Source of the DNA: Sycobia sp. Sy_11 | Lineage: Eukaryota > Arthropoda > Insecta > Hymenoptera > Epichrysomallidae | Assembly: GCA_018907035.1 (NCBI GenBank) | Contig: JACCIC010000167.1 | Span: 1,178,001-1,242,000 of the forward strand | Direction of reading: 5' to 3' | Length of the DNA: 64,000 bases | Shown here: positions 1 through 10,385 of the stretch, piece by piece | How positions within the stretch are numbered: the stretch's first letter is position 1 | How the letters are laid out: every line of letters starts with the position of its first letter | Translations under genes and position numbers: made by a program | The notes under the pieces: generated by a model | Database searches by the model: none | The model's input: the letters and a program-made list of their open reading frames with translations, nothing else | What the model was told of the DNA's origin: nothing

Positions 1-1600
1 TTTCACTTAATATAATAATATCCTATATTTATTTTTTTAATATATTTTGTGTATGCTTTAAAAGTATGTCATTACATAATCAGTTAATTTATAATTATTA
101 TTTTAGTAATGATTAGAAATATATATGCATGTATGTACATAAGTCTCTATTAACACATAAGTTTACACATATATCTAGATATTTATAATATAAAAGTATT
201 TTTTTTAATAATCTGACGGTATGATAATAATATTTAATCATCTATAAATCCTTTTATAATTATTTGTTGCGAATTACCTATCATATTATATGTTAATATA
301 TATTAATATTATTATATTAACGTATATTAACTACGATACCGACTATTAATTTAACATAAGGGTATTTTGATTGTAGTTTTGATAAAACCATTCTAAATGT
401 AAACGAAATTACGCTTATACATATATTATTCCTAACTTCGATCATTTTTGTGCTATTTTTATCAATAAAAACGTACATTCATAAATTTTTGCACAATCAA
501 AATTAGTAATTATATGCAAAAACGAGCAACGTTGCGAAATATGAAACAATATAAGAATATGGAAAATGTATTGTGTAAAACAGAGAAACGCTTTCCCATA
601 TATTCCCCCTCCTTTTATTCTCCTCATAATGAGTCGTAAAATCGATCCCAGTTAGACCCTCTGCGTCCAAAATATACAGAGCTTATGGACCGATATTTTT
701 CAGGAGAGGCAAATCTAACGAAAGGAAGCTCTGTAATTCGTTAGCCGAGTTTCCTTTTGTAGCTTAATTGTTTTTCAAAAAGCACAACGTTCCATTTTTT
801 GTATAAAAGGAACTGAAAAAAGGCACGTACCACCTATTCCTCTGGCTCTGATGAAAAGTGTAGCATGTCTAGCATGAAACATCTTCTGGGTCCATTCCTC
901 TAGCACTGACGGTAGGTCTAACACGACTAGTGTAAAGCATCTCTTGGGTCCATCCCCTGATTCCGATAGAAAATGTAGCACGTTTAGTGCGAAGTATCTT
1001 TATGACGCTTTACCTCTGCACAAGACGGAAGATGTAGCACATTTAGTACGAAACACCTTTCTAAATTTTTTAGTGGATTGACAAATGACGTTTTAGAGAC
1101 CTACACTAAAGTTTTTTTTTGCCGACCATTTATCCCGCAACCACCCATAGTTCCTGATAGAAAAACCTACGAATTTAGTACCAATCTTTTTTCTGAGTCA
1201 ATTTACCCTTTACCGCCAACCTTGGAGCGCCTCTGCTTCGTTCCAAGCCATTTGTATTTACCGTTGAATCGTAGTATAAGCGGATTGTTGAAAAATGAGT
1301 AACTTTACTTATTTTCACCATTTACTTATCCTTACTTGAACACCAGGTATAAGACAAGAAATCTTTGACCCATAGAGATTTTTTTTATACCTATCTTCGA
1401 ATGCAATATGAATTTAATTGCGTCTGAAACATTGTTTTAATTTTTTTAATCTCATAATACGGAGCTTATTTAAACACATAAGCTTCTATTTTTGGCCTTC
1501 TAAGCACCTAAATAATCGATGTAGTCTATAAGCAATGCTTTGGCCACATCATTTTACCATGAACACGATATAATTTTTAAGCCCTATCCCTGATCTTACG
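1..1600. repeat. Dispersed repeat, copy A (partner at 15.2-17.45 kb)
   Basis: This stretch aligns colinearly with 15203-17450 on the same strand, with scattered substitutions and small indels. Shared landmarks include TCCTATATT near 31, the ACAGAGCTTATGGAC block near 676, and the AAGCCCTATCCC block near 1580. The copy starts at or before the window edge, so its left end is unknown. It contains an array of ~58-bp tandem units at 835-1065. Copy B carries an extra ~606-bp insertion that is absent here, so copy A shows the uninterrupted state. No transposase or reverse transcriptase is visible, and it may be a non-autonomous mobile element or a segmental duplication. Confidence 0.8.
835..1065 (-). 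repeat. Degenerate ~58-60 bp tandem repeat array, locus 1
   Basis: At least four diverged units are visible. The anchor TGTAGCA or a variant occurs near 859, 917, 974 and 1033, giving spacings of 57-59 bases. Each unit also carries TAGTRYGAARCATCT-like sequence followed by a CTCTGRCTCTGAYGG-like spacer. On the minus strand the unit translates to about 20 residues with a recurring T-x-x-A-T-x-x-x-R-A-R-G pattern, so the period is close to a whole number of codons. The same family recurs at 16620-16830 and probably at 23819-24037. Confidence 0.7.
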
Positions 1601-2230
1601 TGAAAGCATAGACTAAAAGGAGACGATGTAAATTTTAGTCAGTGACGGGATATTATTCCGTCACGTAATTAATTTAGATAGGGGCGCGTCCGGAATTATA
1701 AAAAAGGAAAACTGAACGTTCCCGCTAAATTCGTGTAATTGGGTAAGGATTTAATGGTGTTATTACAAAATTAACACTCGAATTGTTTCCAGTGGAAAAT
1801 GCAGCTTATAAGACGAATGAAAATTACAGAAAGAAAGAAACGGCGAGACAAAAGATCTGAGCGAGACGGGCCGCTCGAAGATTAAGGAAAACCGAGGCTC
1901 AGGCACGCGTCATTACGGAAGTAGTGGAAACCCGTAAGAGACAAAGAAGACCTGCATTGGACCCCAACAGGCTGCAATGCGAAGTGGCGCTTCTCCTACA
2001 GAAAGTAGGAGAAGCGCTAAAAACTCTTTTAGCGGAGAGTGGGGCATGAGGTCCTAACTGGCATTCATGGCCATACGTCTTAGTAGTTAATGCATTCAGG
2101 GAAAGTAGGCCATGGTACTTTACTACTTAGTGTACTGGAACCACCTCGACCCATCTCACTTTATCCCCCACAAATCTGTCGCCGACCAACATAGACGACA
2201 TTTTCCTGAATACTACCTCGTCCAACAAAC
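1601..2230. other. Unassigned stretch with a small basic ORF and a perfect hairpin
   Basis: No family is recognised. On the plus strand a frame without its own ATG runs from about 1857 to a TGA near 2049. It encodes a basic, Arg/Lys-rich peptide ending in a hydrophobic, heptad-like segment (ALLLQKVGEALKTLLAE). A frame with an ATG starts near 1800 and stops near 1884, so a single frameshift could join the two. A 13-bp perfect hairpin at 1987-2017 lies inside the ORF. The piece may belong to the gypsy remnant that follows, but that is inference. Confidence 0.35.
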
Positions 2231-2331
2231 GACAAAGAGTGGAGACGGCATTTCAAGTCTTAAAAAGCGCCTTATGCACCGCTACTGTGCTACAATTTCC
2301 TGATATGAACAAGCCTTTCATTATTATTTCG
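2231..2331 (+). pseudogene. Ty3/gypsy pol remnant, RT/RNase H connection
   Basis: A short plus-strand frame reads ETAFQVLKSALCTATVLQ followed by FPDMNKPFIIIS. This matches the usual gypsy sequence between the reverse transcriptase thumb and the start of RNase H, where 'F..LK.AL...PVL..PD..KPF...TD' is typical. Only about 33 codons survive. The frame ends abruptly where the minus-strand Penelope fragment begins, so a later insertion or rearrangement cut it. It is far too short to encode activity. Family assignment rests on motif recognition only. Confidence 0.6.
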
Positions 2332-2334
2332 TTA

Positions 2335-2672
2335 TTATATCGATGCCTCTGGATACCCTATAGGAGGGATTTTATTCCAAGGAAATAAAAATTCAAAATT
2401 ATACTTATTTAATGCAATATTTTCTAATTTTTCCATTACCAAATTAGCAATCACCGATGATAAACGTAATCCCATTGGATAGCCATATTTTTGTTCATAA
2501 AAAATATTTTGAATAGAAACAATTGTGTTAATGAAAACTAAATTCATTGCCTTTATAAATTCATCTTTTGTTGATTTTGTGTGTATGTTAATTTCTGACC
2601 ATTTCTCTTTTATAAGATCTTTAAATAAATCTAATGGTATACTTGTAAATAAAGATACTACCAGAGATAATA
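2335..2672 (-). pseudogene. Penelope-like element, reverse transcriptase fragment
   Basis: The minus strand encodes about 110 residues from the palm of a Penelope-type reverse transcriptase. Visible are VVSLFTSIPLDLFKDLI (the region of catalytic motif A, normally DVVSLFTNIP, here lacking the Asp), FYEQKYGYPMG and LSSVIANLVMEKLE. The last two match the Penelope signature 'G.PMGSPLSP..A...ME.LE'. The next expected block with the catalytic YVDD is missing: the frame ends in unrelated sequence near 2335. Upstream (higher coordinates) the same frame runs into the long inverted repeat, giving a chimeric 158-codon ORF. The fragment is dead, since both catalytic Asp motifs are absent. Confidence 0.8.
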
Positions 2673-2812
2673 AGGAGAGATTGCCGATGCCATATACGAA
2701 AGGCTCGAAGATTTTCGAGCGCCGGGAACGTACGCCCTCAATAGACCCAACTGCTACACTAACGCGCCAACGCGACGTTACAACTATGTCAACATAAATT
2801 AGTGTGCGCATT

Positions 2813-2839
2813 TGCCTACGTCACGAACTGTGACGTAGG
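2813..2839. promoter_or_regulatory. 11-bp-arm palindrome with CRE-like cores
   Basis: GCCTACGTCAC and its exact complement GTGACGTAGGC are separated by five bases. Each arm holds a TGACGTAG-type core resembling an ATF/CREB half site. The element is conserved in the other arm of the long inverted repeat at 6313-6339. It may act in transcription of the surrounding element or simply be a cruciform-prone motif. Confidence 0.45.
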
Positions 2840-4619
2840 CAATAAATATATACAGATATAGCTGTACGCTTCTGTTCAATGCGACGTTGCTGTTTTCCTT
2901 TGAATCATACAGAGGCTAAACCAAATAATATCTAATATACGCACGAGCATTAAAAAGCAATTCAGACCCAAATTCTAATGCCAGCTTCATAATGCAGACG
3001 AATTTTTCATTTTGCAAAAAACCAAGACTTTCTTTTCTTCCATCGTAGAATTTCAAATTGAGTCTTATGATTTTGTGCTAAAATGGATATTCTATAATTA
3101 GTTTAAAAAATTTCTTTTTAATATTTTATGCCTATATAATATTGTAGTGACAGAAAGAGGAAATTCATTAACTGTTTCAAATATTAAAAATATTAATAAT
3201 AATATAATAATGCTTTATATAATAATTTAAGCAAAAATTTAACTTTGTAAGTTTTAACAGTTATATGTTTTCTAAATTATAAGTACAAGATATAAGATTT
3301 AAATTTTATAACGTTTTACAATAGGATATAATTTGAATTTTCGTATTATCTACAATATGCATTATCAATAAAAAATGTATAAGTATTTTAAATAATTATA
3401 AGTAATGACATAGCTTAAACATATTTGCAAAAAATACGTATATGCCGTAGATTTTAATGTTAACGTAGTTGATCAACTCATATCTGTGATACTACATACT
3501 AAATATAATTCATAAATCACATACATTATTCCTAGTTTCCTTTACATTCAATCAGCATACTTTTCATTTATATAATCTACTCTGTATTGTTGATATTTTA
3601 AACAATTCGTGTAATTCCGATTTAACACAAAGATTCATCTAAGGAATAAAGACATTTTCTGTATAAACTAATAATGAAATGATTCCGTTTGTTTATTTAT
3701 AATATTACAGTGATTGTGGACATAACCTCACTTATGATAAAATGATCTATTGAAGAAATTGTTAAAATAGATTATCTGAATTATTTATATATATTATAGA
3801 TTAATTGCAATAATTTATTTAAATCTGAAAATTTTAGTATAAAATTTTAAAGACCATATGAGCTCTTTCGAAAAAATGATCAGATGTACGTAAAAATTGA
3901 TAAAAATTATAGATAGATAGATTACGCATAGATTTTAATTCACTTGATTACAAATATTATAGAAATTAATAACAAAAATGTTTTTGGAAAAAATTGAATA
4001 AAAAATTATAGATGAGATCAAAATATAACACTTATTTTCCATGCAATTTTTCTCTAAAAGAAAAAAATAAAAAATACAAAAAGATCGATTAAAAAAAATT
4101 GCAGCAAAAACATTTGGTCAAAACAAATTTGTGAAATAAACCAAAATTTGATAAAAGTCAAACTAGTTTAAAAAACATAAGACAGAATCTAGAAAAAATT
4201 AGTTCAAAAAAATAAAAAAATAAGTTGAAATAAAATTAGTTTAAACAAAGGTAAAAAGAAAAGTACTAAATATGGATAGACTATTACTGTGGCGCTAAAA
4301 GGGGGAAAATAATTTTTCGAGAAATAATATACCACTGATATTATCACACTCAAATTGCCTTAGTCACAATATCCAAGACATTTCACCTGAAGAATCAATT
4401 TGATTTTTTTATGTTTAAAAGATCTATCAATCAAAGAATTTTATATAAAACATAAGTTTTATTCTATTAATTAATGCCGTTTATTACTATTATCTTAACT
4501 AATAATAGTACATTGATAGATTTTTAATAAGTAAACAAGTTTTTTCCACATTTCGTGGGAAAACAAAAAGAAATGTTCGTATATAAGAACAATATTCATA
4601 TAAAATATTTTTCGGAAAT

Positions 4620-5330
4620 ATTCCGAAATACCTTAATAAAAAATAAATTATATAACAAAATTATAGCTGACAACAATGGACCATTAAAACCAATGGCTAA
4701 GTACATTATATATGTATCCTCACAAATAACAGCATGTATACGAGTTTTTAGACTCTTAGTTTAGTCAGAGATAATAAGTAGTTTATTATACGTCAGTAGT
4801 CTATCGATTTTTTCGTACTTTTTTTACATTTTTGAAAACTAATATTATTTCAATCTATTTTTTGAAATCGGTTTTATTTAAACATTTTTAAAAATTTTTT
4901 AACTAATGTTTTTCTGGAATTTTTTAATCTGGTTTGATTTTTATCAATTTTTTTTTATCTCACAACAGAAATATATCCAAAGTACCTTAACCAAAAATAA
5001 ATTATATAACGAAATTACAGCTGACAACCATGGACCATTAAAACAAATGGCTAAGTACATTTTATATGTATTCTCATAAATAACAGTATGTATAATTTAG
5101 CAGAGATAAGAAGCAGTTTATTATACGGTAGTAGTCTATCGAGATTTCGTATTTTTTTTTACATTTTTTAAAACCAATTTTCTTTCATTCTATTTTTTTG
5201 AAATCAGTTTTATTTAAAAATTTTTTTTATTTTTTAACTACTTTTTTTTTCTTATGTATTTTTAAACTGATTTGATTTTTATAAATTTTTTTTTATCTCA
5301 CAATTTTTTTTCACCAAATTTTTTACTGCA
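4620..5330 (+). repeat. Direct duplication at the centre of the inverted repeat
   Basis: A block containing CCTTAATAAAAAATAAATTA (near 4631) and GACAACAATGGACCATTAAA recurs near 4985 with about 354 bases between equivalent points. The following block, with GTTTATTATACG, recurs at 4781 and 5116. Two tandem, diverged units therefore sit at the apex of the palindrome. The second half of each unit is also the inner end of the right arm. Confidence 0.7.
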
Positions 5331-6475
5331 ATTTCGTTTTCAATCGATTGTTTTGTATTCGATTTTATTTTCTTCTTTTAGAGAAAAATTGCATGGAAAA
5401 TAAGTATTATATTTTGATATGATCTATATTTTTTTATTCAATTTGTTCCAAAACCTTTTTTGTTATCAATCACTATAATATTAGTAATCAAGCGACTCAA
5501 AATCTATACTTAATCTATGTGTTCATAAGTTTTATCAGTTTTTTATATAAATCTGACAAGTTGTTCGAAACATCTCTGTTTCAATGATATATATCAAATA
5601 ATATACATTTATGATTATAAACGATTTATTATATGTTCTTTAAATATTATACTATAATTTTCAAAATAAAGTAAATTATTGGAATTACTCTATAATATAC
5701 ATAAGTAATTCAGATAATTTTTGTTTAACAATTTCTTCAATAGATAATTGAAAAAATTGTAAGTATACATATCCTCACTTATGTAAAAAATCATAAGTGA
5801 GGATATGTCCACAATCACTGCAATATTATAAATAAACAAACAGAATAATTTCCTTATTAGTTTATACAGAAAATGACTCTATGATTTAGATTAATCTTTG
5901 TGTTAAATCGGAATTACACAAATTGTTTATCAATATGTTTATCATACCAATAAGTAATAATACAGAGTATTTTTGATTTATATTATTATTTATATTTTTA
6001 TTATTTGAGACAATTAATGGATTTTCTTTTTTGTTCCTACGCGTTATTTACTACAATATAATATAAGCATTTAAAATTAAAATTAAGTTTTTTAAAATAA
6101 TTAAAGAATATTCATTTTAGCACAAAATCATAAGACTCAATTTGAAATCTCTACGATGGAAGAAAAGAAAGTCTTGATTTTCTGTAGAATCAAAAATTCG
6201 TCTGGATTATGAAGCTGGCATTGGAATTTGGCATTAGTCTCTGTATGATTCAAAGGAAAACAGCAACGTCGCATTGAATAGAAGCGTACAGCTATATCTG
6301 TATATATTGATTGCCTACGTCACAGCTCGTGACGTAGGTCAATGCGCACACTAATTTATGCTGACATAGCTGTGACATCGCGTTGGCGCGTTAGTGTAGC
6401 AGATGAGCTTGTTGAGGGTGCACGCTCCTGGCGCTCGAAAATCGTCGAGTCTTTCGTATATGTCATCGGCAATAA

Positions 6476-7265
6476 AATATTGAATAAAATTAAATATACA
6501 AAGGAATTAGAATTAGACAATAAAGAAAGTTTTGTGGACATCAATATTATTATAGTTAGTAATAACAGAGTAAAGTCAAATTGGGGTCAGTCAGGTTGTT
6601 AAATTTTAACTCACACCATATATTCGGAAACAAGATAGGTACTGTAAAGGAAGTCATCGAAAGCGCAATCAAATTATCACACAAAGATTGTAAAAAAGAT
6701 AATTTAAAATTAATTAAAGAGATATTCATTAACAATGATTATCCAATAGACTTTATAGATAAATTGATTGCAGAGAGAGTGGATGAAATTTATAATAGCA
6801 CTAGAGAACGTAATATGGAAAAGAGGGATAATAGTAATAAAATCGTGGTATTAGCATATGTAAAAGGATTATCCGAAAAAATTTGAAGTGTATTCAAAAA
6901 GCATAATATTCAAGTTTAGTTTAGAAATAATAATAATATTATAAAACTATTTAATAATTGTAAAGGTAAGGATGATAAATTTTTGAAAATAGAAGTGGTA
7001 TACAAAAGAAATTGTAATGATTGTAATAAATATTATATTGTAAAAACGGGAAGATACGTAAAACAAAAAATATATGAGCATCAGTATAGCTTACGAAGCA
7101 TGAATGGTACATCCGAACTAAAAGAATATAGTTTAACCTTCTTACATTCTTTCGATTTTGAAAATGTAAATATTTTAGAACAAAGTATTAAAAATAAATA
7201 TTAAAGAAAAACTCTTGAAAATATTCATATTTTGAAGAATCCGAATAATGTAAATTTAATGTTAA
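6476..7265 (+). pseudogene. Penelope-like element, C-terminal region with GIY-YIG endonuclease
   Basis: Plus-strand frames at 6581-6886 and 6983-7204 give the post-RT connector of a Penelope protein (GTVKEVIESAIKLSH, then LKLIKEIFINNDYPIDFI, then VVLAYVKGLSEKI) and the cysteine/GIY-YIG domain (VVYKRNCNDCNKYYIVKTGR, then KQKIYEHQYSL and FDFENVNILEQ). Family members carry an endonuclease of the GIY-YIG fold for insertion; here the YIG is altered to YIV, and stops split the frame at 6886 and near 6915. No palm domain precedes it, because the left edge is the inverted repeat. The piece points away from the minus-strand Penelope fragment at 2.3-2.7 kb, so the two are not halves of one colinear element. 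Confidence 0.8.
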
Positions 7266-7438
7266 CTTAAAGTAAATTGGACAACACTTATTATTCCTTA
7301 TTAATATAAAATTTGTATTTCGTATTTAAGTTAAGAAGGTGGGGGTCCTGCAAATGTTATACTAATAAATTTGGAGTGGAGATTCAGTCTATAAAGTAGC
7401 ATACTGGGTTTTTCAAGTTAGTTTAGTTAATGTTAAAT
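7266..7438. other. AT-rich spacer
   Basis: This is a short spacer between the Penelope fragment and the LTR-like repeat. No coding or structural signal is visible. Confidence 0.5.
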
Positions 7439-7439
7439 T

Positions 7440-7745
7440 TAAGGTGTTGGGACAGTCAAGTTGTCCTTTACTATCATAGAATATTGATTTTCTTATTTTT
7501 ATTTTATTTTATTTATTATTTTATTTTTATTTTATGATTAATTTAATTTAATTTTTATTTTTAATTTTTTAATATAATTTATTTTAGTAATAAGATTTAT
7601 TACAAATTTTAAGGAGATGAATACAAACAAGGACAGTCTGACTGTCATTATCTTAGCTAATATATTATATTATAAAGACTAAGACTGATAATAATTTTAT
7701 TAATTTAATTCAAAACATTCGGCATAAGTACAATTTTTAATTCTA
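7440..7745 (+). repeat. LTR-like repeat of a gypsy family
   Basis: The segment starts with AAGGTGTTGGGACAGTCAAG, passes through a T-rich tract, then GGACAGTCTGACTGTCATTA, then ATATTATATTATAAAGACTA, and ends with CATAAGTACAATTTTTAATT. The same blocks, often scrambled or inverted, recur at 39.6-42.0 kb. It directly precedes integrase coding sequence, and family blocks flank related integrase remnants in both places, which suggests a long terminal repeat. The LTR label is inference. Confidence 0.5.
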
Positions 7746-7799
7746 ACACGGAAGAAACGTTTAACAAACTAAAAGAACTGTTAAGAGTTTGTATATAGA

Positions 7800-8860
7800 A
7801 GGGATACCATAGCCCGAAATTTCAGGATTAATGAAAGATATATTCCAGAATAACAAGGTCAAGATAATTATTTGTAATGGTACTTTACGCTATGTATCAG
7901 AGAAAGAAAGAGAGCAGATATTTGACGAAAATCATAACCCTCCTATCGAAGGCCATCACGGAGTGTTTAAAACATACAATATAGTTAGACAAAACTATTT
8001 TTGGCAAAACCTAAAACAAGATATTCCAAGAAGAATTCAACAATATTAAAATTGCCAATTAAAGAAACTAGTTTTCCTGAACACCAAACAACCAATGATA
8101 ATCACGGACACACCTGGAAATACATTCGAGAAGACAGCATTAGACATAGTAGGGCTGTTACCAAAAACTGAATGAAACAACAAGTATATACTTACAGTAC
8201 AAGACAAATCGTCTAAATTTTGTCTCGCGGTCGCACTCCCGAACGCTCAGGCTCCTACGATCGCAGATGCTTTTATTAAACGATGTATTTGTGTATTTGA
8301 AACTCGAAAGATTATTCTAATAAACGAAAGTATCAATTTTTGAAGTAGCTTGATACAAAGACTCGCTAAACGTTTTAGAATTAAAAGAAATCAGGCGTTT
8401 GACTACAGCATTTCATCCTTAATCCAACGCATCACTTCAGAGGTCTCATCACGCCTTCGATGAATTTCTCAAGCAATACACCAATAAAGATTTTGATTGG
8501 GATGAGTGGCTCGATATCGCTATGTTAAACTACAATATATGTGTGAAAGGAATCACGAAACATATACCTTACGAAGTAATTTTCGGACGTTTAGCTCGAT
8601 TATCGTCTAGCGATACTTTGCGAGAAACCGATTTATTACCTACATACCAAGGTTATGTAAAAGATTTGGTAGCACGTTTAACCGGCATAAAGAAACTAGC
8701 ATATGGTAACCTCGTTAACTCGAAATTAAAATCAATAAAATGTTATGACAAAAAAAATTAATGAAAAGAATTTTAGAATTGGAGATATAAAAATTCAATT
8801 TCAAAAAGGAACTAAAATCGTACACGCGAACCGTTTGTGAATATCACATATTAATCATGA
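7800..8860 (+). pseudogene. Ty3/gypsy integrase, degenerate
   Basis: Frames at 7831-8049 and 8522-8761, plus broken frames between, cover an integrase. The HHCC zinc-binding region appears as HHGVFKTYNIVRQNYFWQ followed by C-x-x-C-like residues near 8045. The catalytic core starts with TALDIVGLLP (first Asp). The second Asp region reads LINESINF where TDxGxNF is normal, so that residue is lost. The C-terminal part is recognisable as MLNYNICVKG and IPYEVIFGRLARL. Several stops and a frameshift make it non-functional. The same family is found on the minus strand at 38.77-39.42 kb; both carry MIITDTP just before the core. An Env-like ORF follows, as in retrovirus-like gypsy elements. No RT or gag precedes it here. 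Confidence 0.75.
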
Positions 8861-8921
8861 AATTAAAAATAAAAAAAAGGAAAAAATCAGAAGATGAATA
8901 ACACTCGTTTTCTGATTTCAG

Positions 8922-10010
8922 ATGATTTCGACGATCTTGAGCTATTTATCGTTCATTTTACTAATCCTTGCAATCATTCGATACGATTGCGGTTCTCGTA
9001 TAATGAATATTAGTATGATGTCATTATTAGATTTAGGAGATTGTGAACTACCTAATACCGATCCTCGGATAGCTGAGTCATATTTACAACTATTGCAAAT
9101 AAATTATTTTCAAGAAAATACCGGTAATGTAAAAAAAGTGTATAGAGCGATCTATTATTGTGGTATGCACTCACACGTATCATTTGTAATGAACGTTCAA
9201 ACAGAATACTTATATGATATAACGAAAGAAACGTGTTTAACTTTACATCAGATAGGGATCATACATTTTGCCAATATTCATATTAATAGTCGGCTAAAGA
9301 GAAATAGAACTCAATTATTTCCATTGAAATTTGCCGGTTATTTAAATAGCGTTGGGAAATGCAATGGTACTGCCTATATTGAACCTTATGGATCTTGGGA
9401 GTCCATATACGTGTAAGGATTTATTAGAATTATGCTAAAAAGTCATCTTTCTAAGATTAATTTAGGAGATGATAAAATTCATTTAGAATCTGGCACAACG
9501 TGCACGCTATCCGAAAGGCAGTATACAGATTCGCACGGTGGTCATACGTTTTGGGATGCCGTTTCGAATAATAGCTTCCATTTCTTTAAATACAATATTC
9601 TATATGAAGAAAAACATTTAAACAATTTAAAAATGTGTAAAAGTAATGATCCCAACCAAATTGTATTCACCCTTAATACTAAGGACTTAACCAAGGAGTA
9701 AAAATGCTAGTAGAAATTCTGATAAATGGATGCACGCTGCATAAGCTTTATCGATGACGAATACAATTATTAGTATCAATATGGAATTCCGTCACTTACT
9801 TCTTGATACGTCTGAGCGAGTCAACAGTAAACGAAACTCAACAAAAGGAACCGAAAGAATATAGATTAACAAAAGTAGTTAGTAGGACAACGGAGTCTAT
9901 CCGATCCTCCTCCGCTAAGAATTCATCATCCAATCCTAACGATCAGAACTTTTTCTTACTAAATAATTATTCCATATTCCCACCCAGTAGCAAGATCGTT
10001 AGAGATTAGG
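8922..10010 (+). pseudogene. Chuvirus-like envelope glycoprotein of an LTR retroelement (broken)
   Basis: The first frame (8922-9416, 164 codons) opens with a hydrophobic signal-peptide-like stretch, then a YDC start, MNISMMSLLDLGDC, and a cysteine-rich segment with CGMHSHVS. These recall the glycoproteins of Jingchuvirales (chuviruses) that arthropod LTR elements have captured; this is from memory of the family, not a search. An in-frame stop at 9414-9416 interrupts it. The same frame then continues (9432-9701), including the cysteine stretch near GTTCTLSE. A frame change leads to a Ser-rich tail near 9803-10009 that has inverted relatives at 14.0-14.6 kb. It sits right after an integrase, the expected Env position. 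No active protein can be made. Confidence 0.6.
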
Positions 10011-10385
10011 ACGAAGTAGTTGACATTACCACACTTTTACTGAGCGTAACGTCTCCGACTTATTCAAGATTTTTACGCGTAGTAGCAGAGATGCATAAAA
10101 ATTGGCAGAGACATAGGTGGATCTGGTTCCGCCGTAGAAAAATTATTTTTTGCGGCAGAGCCGTGGACAAGGTCCATTTAGGATCGGTAAGGGTAAGAAG
10201 GATACTGCAGGACAAGGTCCGAATAGGGGGTCCGAGGGGGAAGGGGCGAGTAAGAGTACTGTAGTAGCTGGTGTGGAGCTGCAGCTACAATGTTATAAAG
10301 CGGAGAGGAGTGGGAAACATTAGACAGTGAAGGAGAGGCAACACCTAGCAATATTCCGGACGGGATACTCGGAAACAAAACATTA
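9690..10385 (+). repeat. Env tail and LTR-proximal region, repeated elsewhere in inverse orientation
   Basis: 9690-10200 matches the complement of 14050-14575, for example GGATGCACGCTGCATAA at 9727 against its complement near 14522. 10240-10380 matches the complement of about 14690-14860, and the latter also matches 25770-26035. Shared landmarks are AGTAAGAGTACTGTAGTAGC and the TTTAGGATCGGTAA block. The order of the two blocks differs between this locus and 14.0-15.0 kb, indicating rearrangement or a tandem arrangement there. Confidence 0.75.

Larger units (their letters stand above)
2681..6472. repeat. Long inverted repeat (foldback-like), arms ~1.3-1.6 kb
   Basis: The left arm (about 2681-4292) is repeated in inverted orientation in the right arm (about 5116-6472). 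Paired landmarks are TTGCCGATG at 2681 with CATCGGCAA ending at 6472; the GCCTACGTCAC palindromes at 2813-2839 and 6313-6339; the AAACAGCAACGTCGCATTGA block on both sides; CTCACTTATGAT near 3728 and its complement near 5797; and CATGCAATTTTTCTCTAAAAG at 4040 and its complement near 5377. The centre holds a direct duplication of about 340-350 bp (4620-4960 and 4975-5320). The outer edges abut Penelope-like fragments pointing away from the repeat on both sides. No long ORF lies inside. Confidence 0.85.

Noticed and set aside
2525..2797. 90-codon plus-strand ORF
   Set aside because: It is a shadow of the minus-strand Penelope RT frame and the inverted-repeat arm.
2681..6472. Hammerhead ribozyme in the Penelope-associated repeat
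   Set aside because: Penelope terminal repeats can carry hammerheads, so I looked for CTGANGA and GAAA cores in stem context; none was found by eye.
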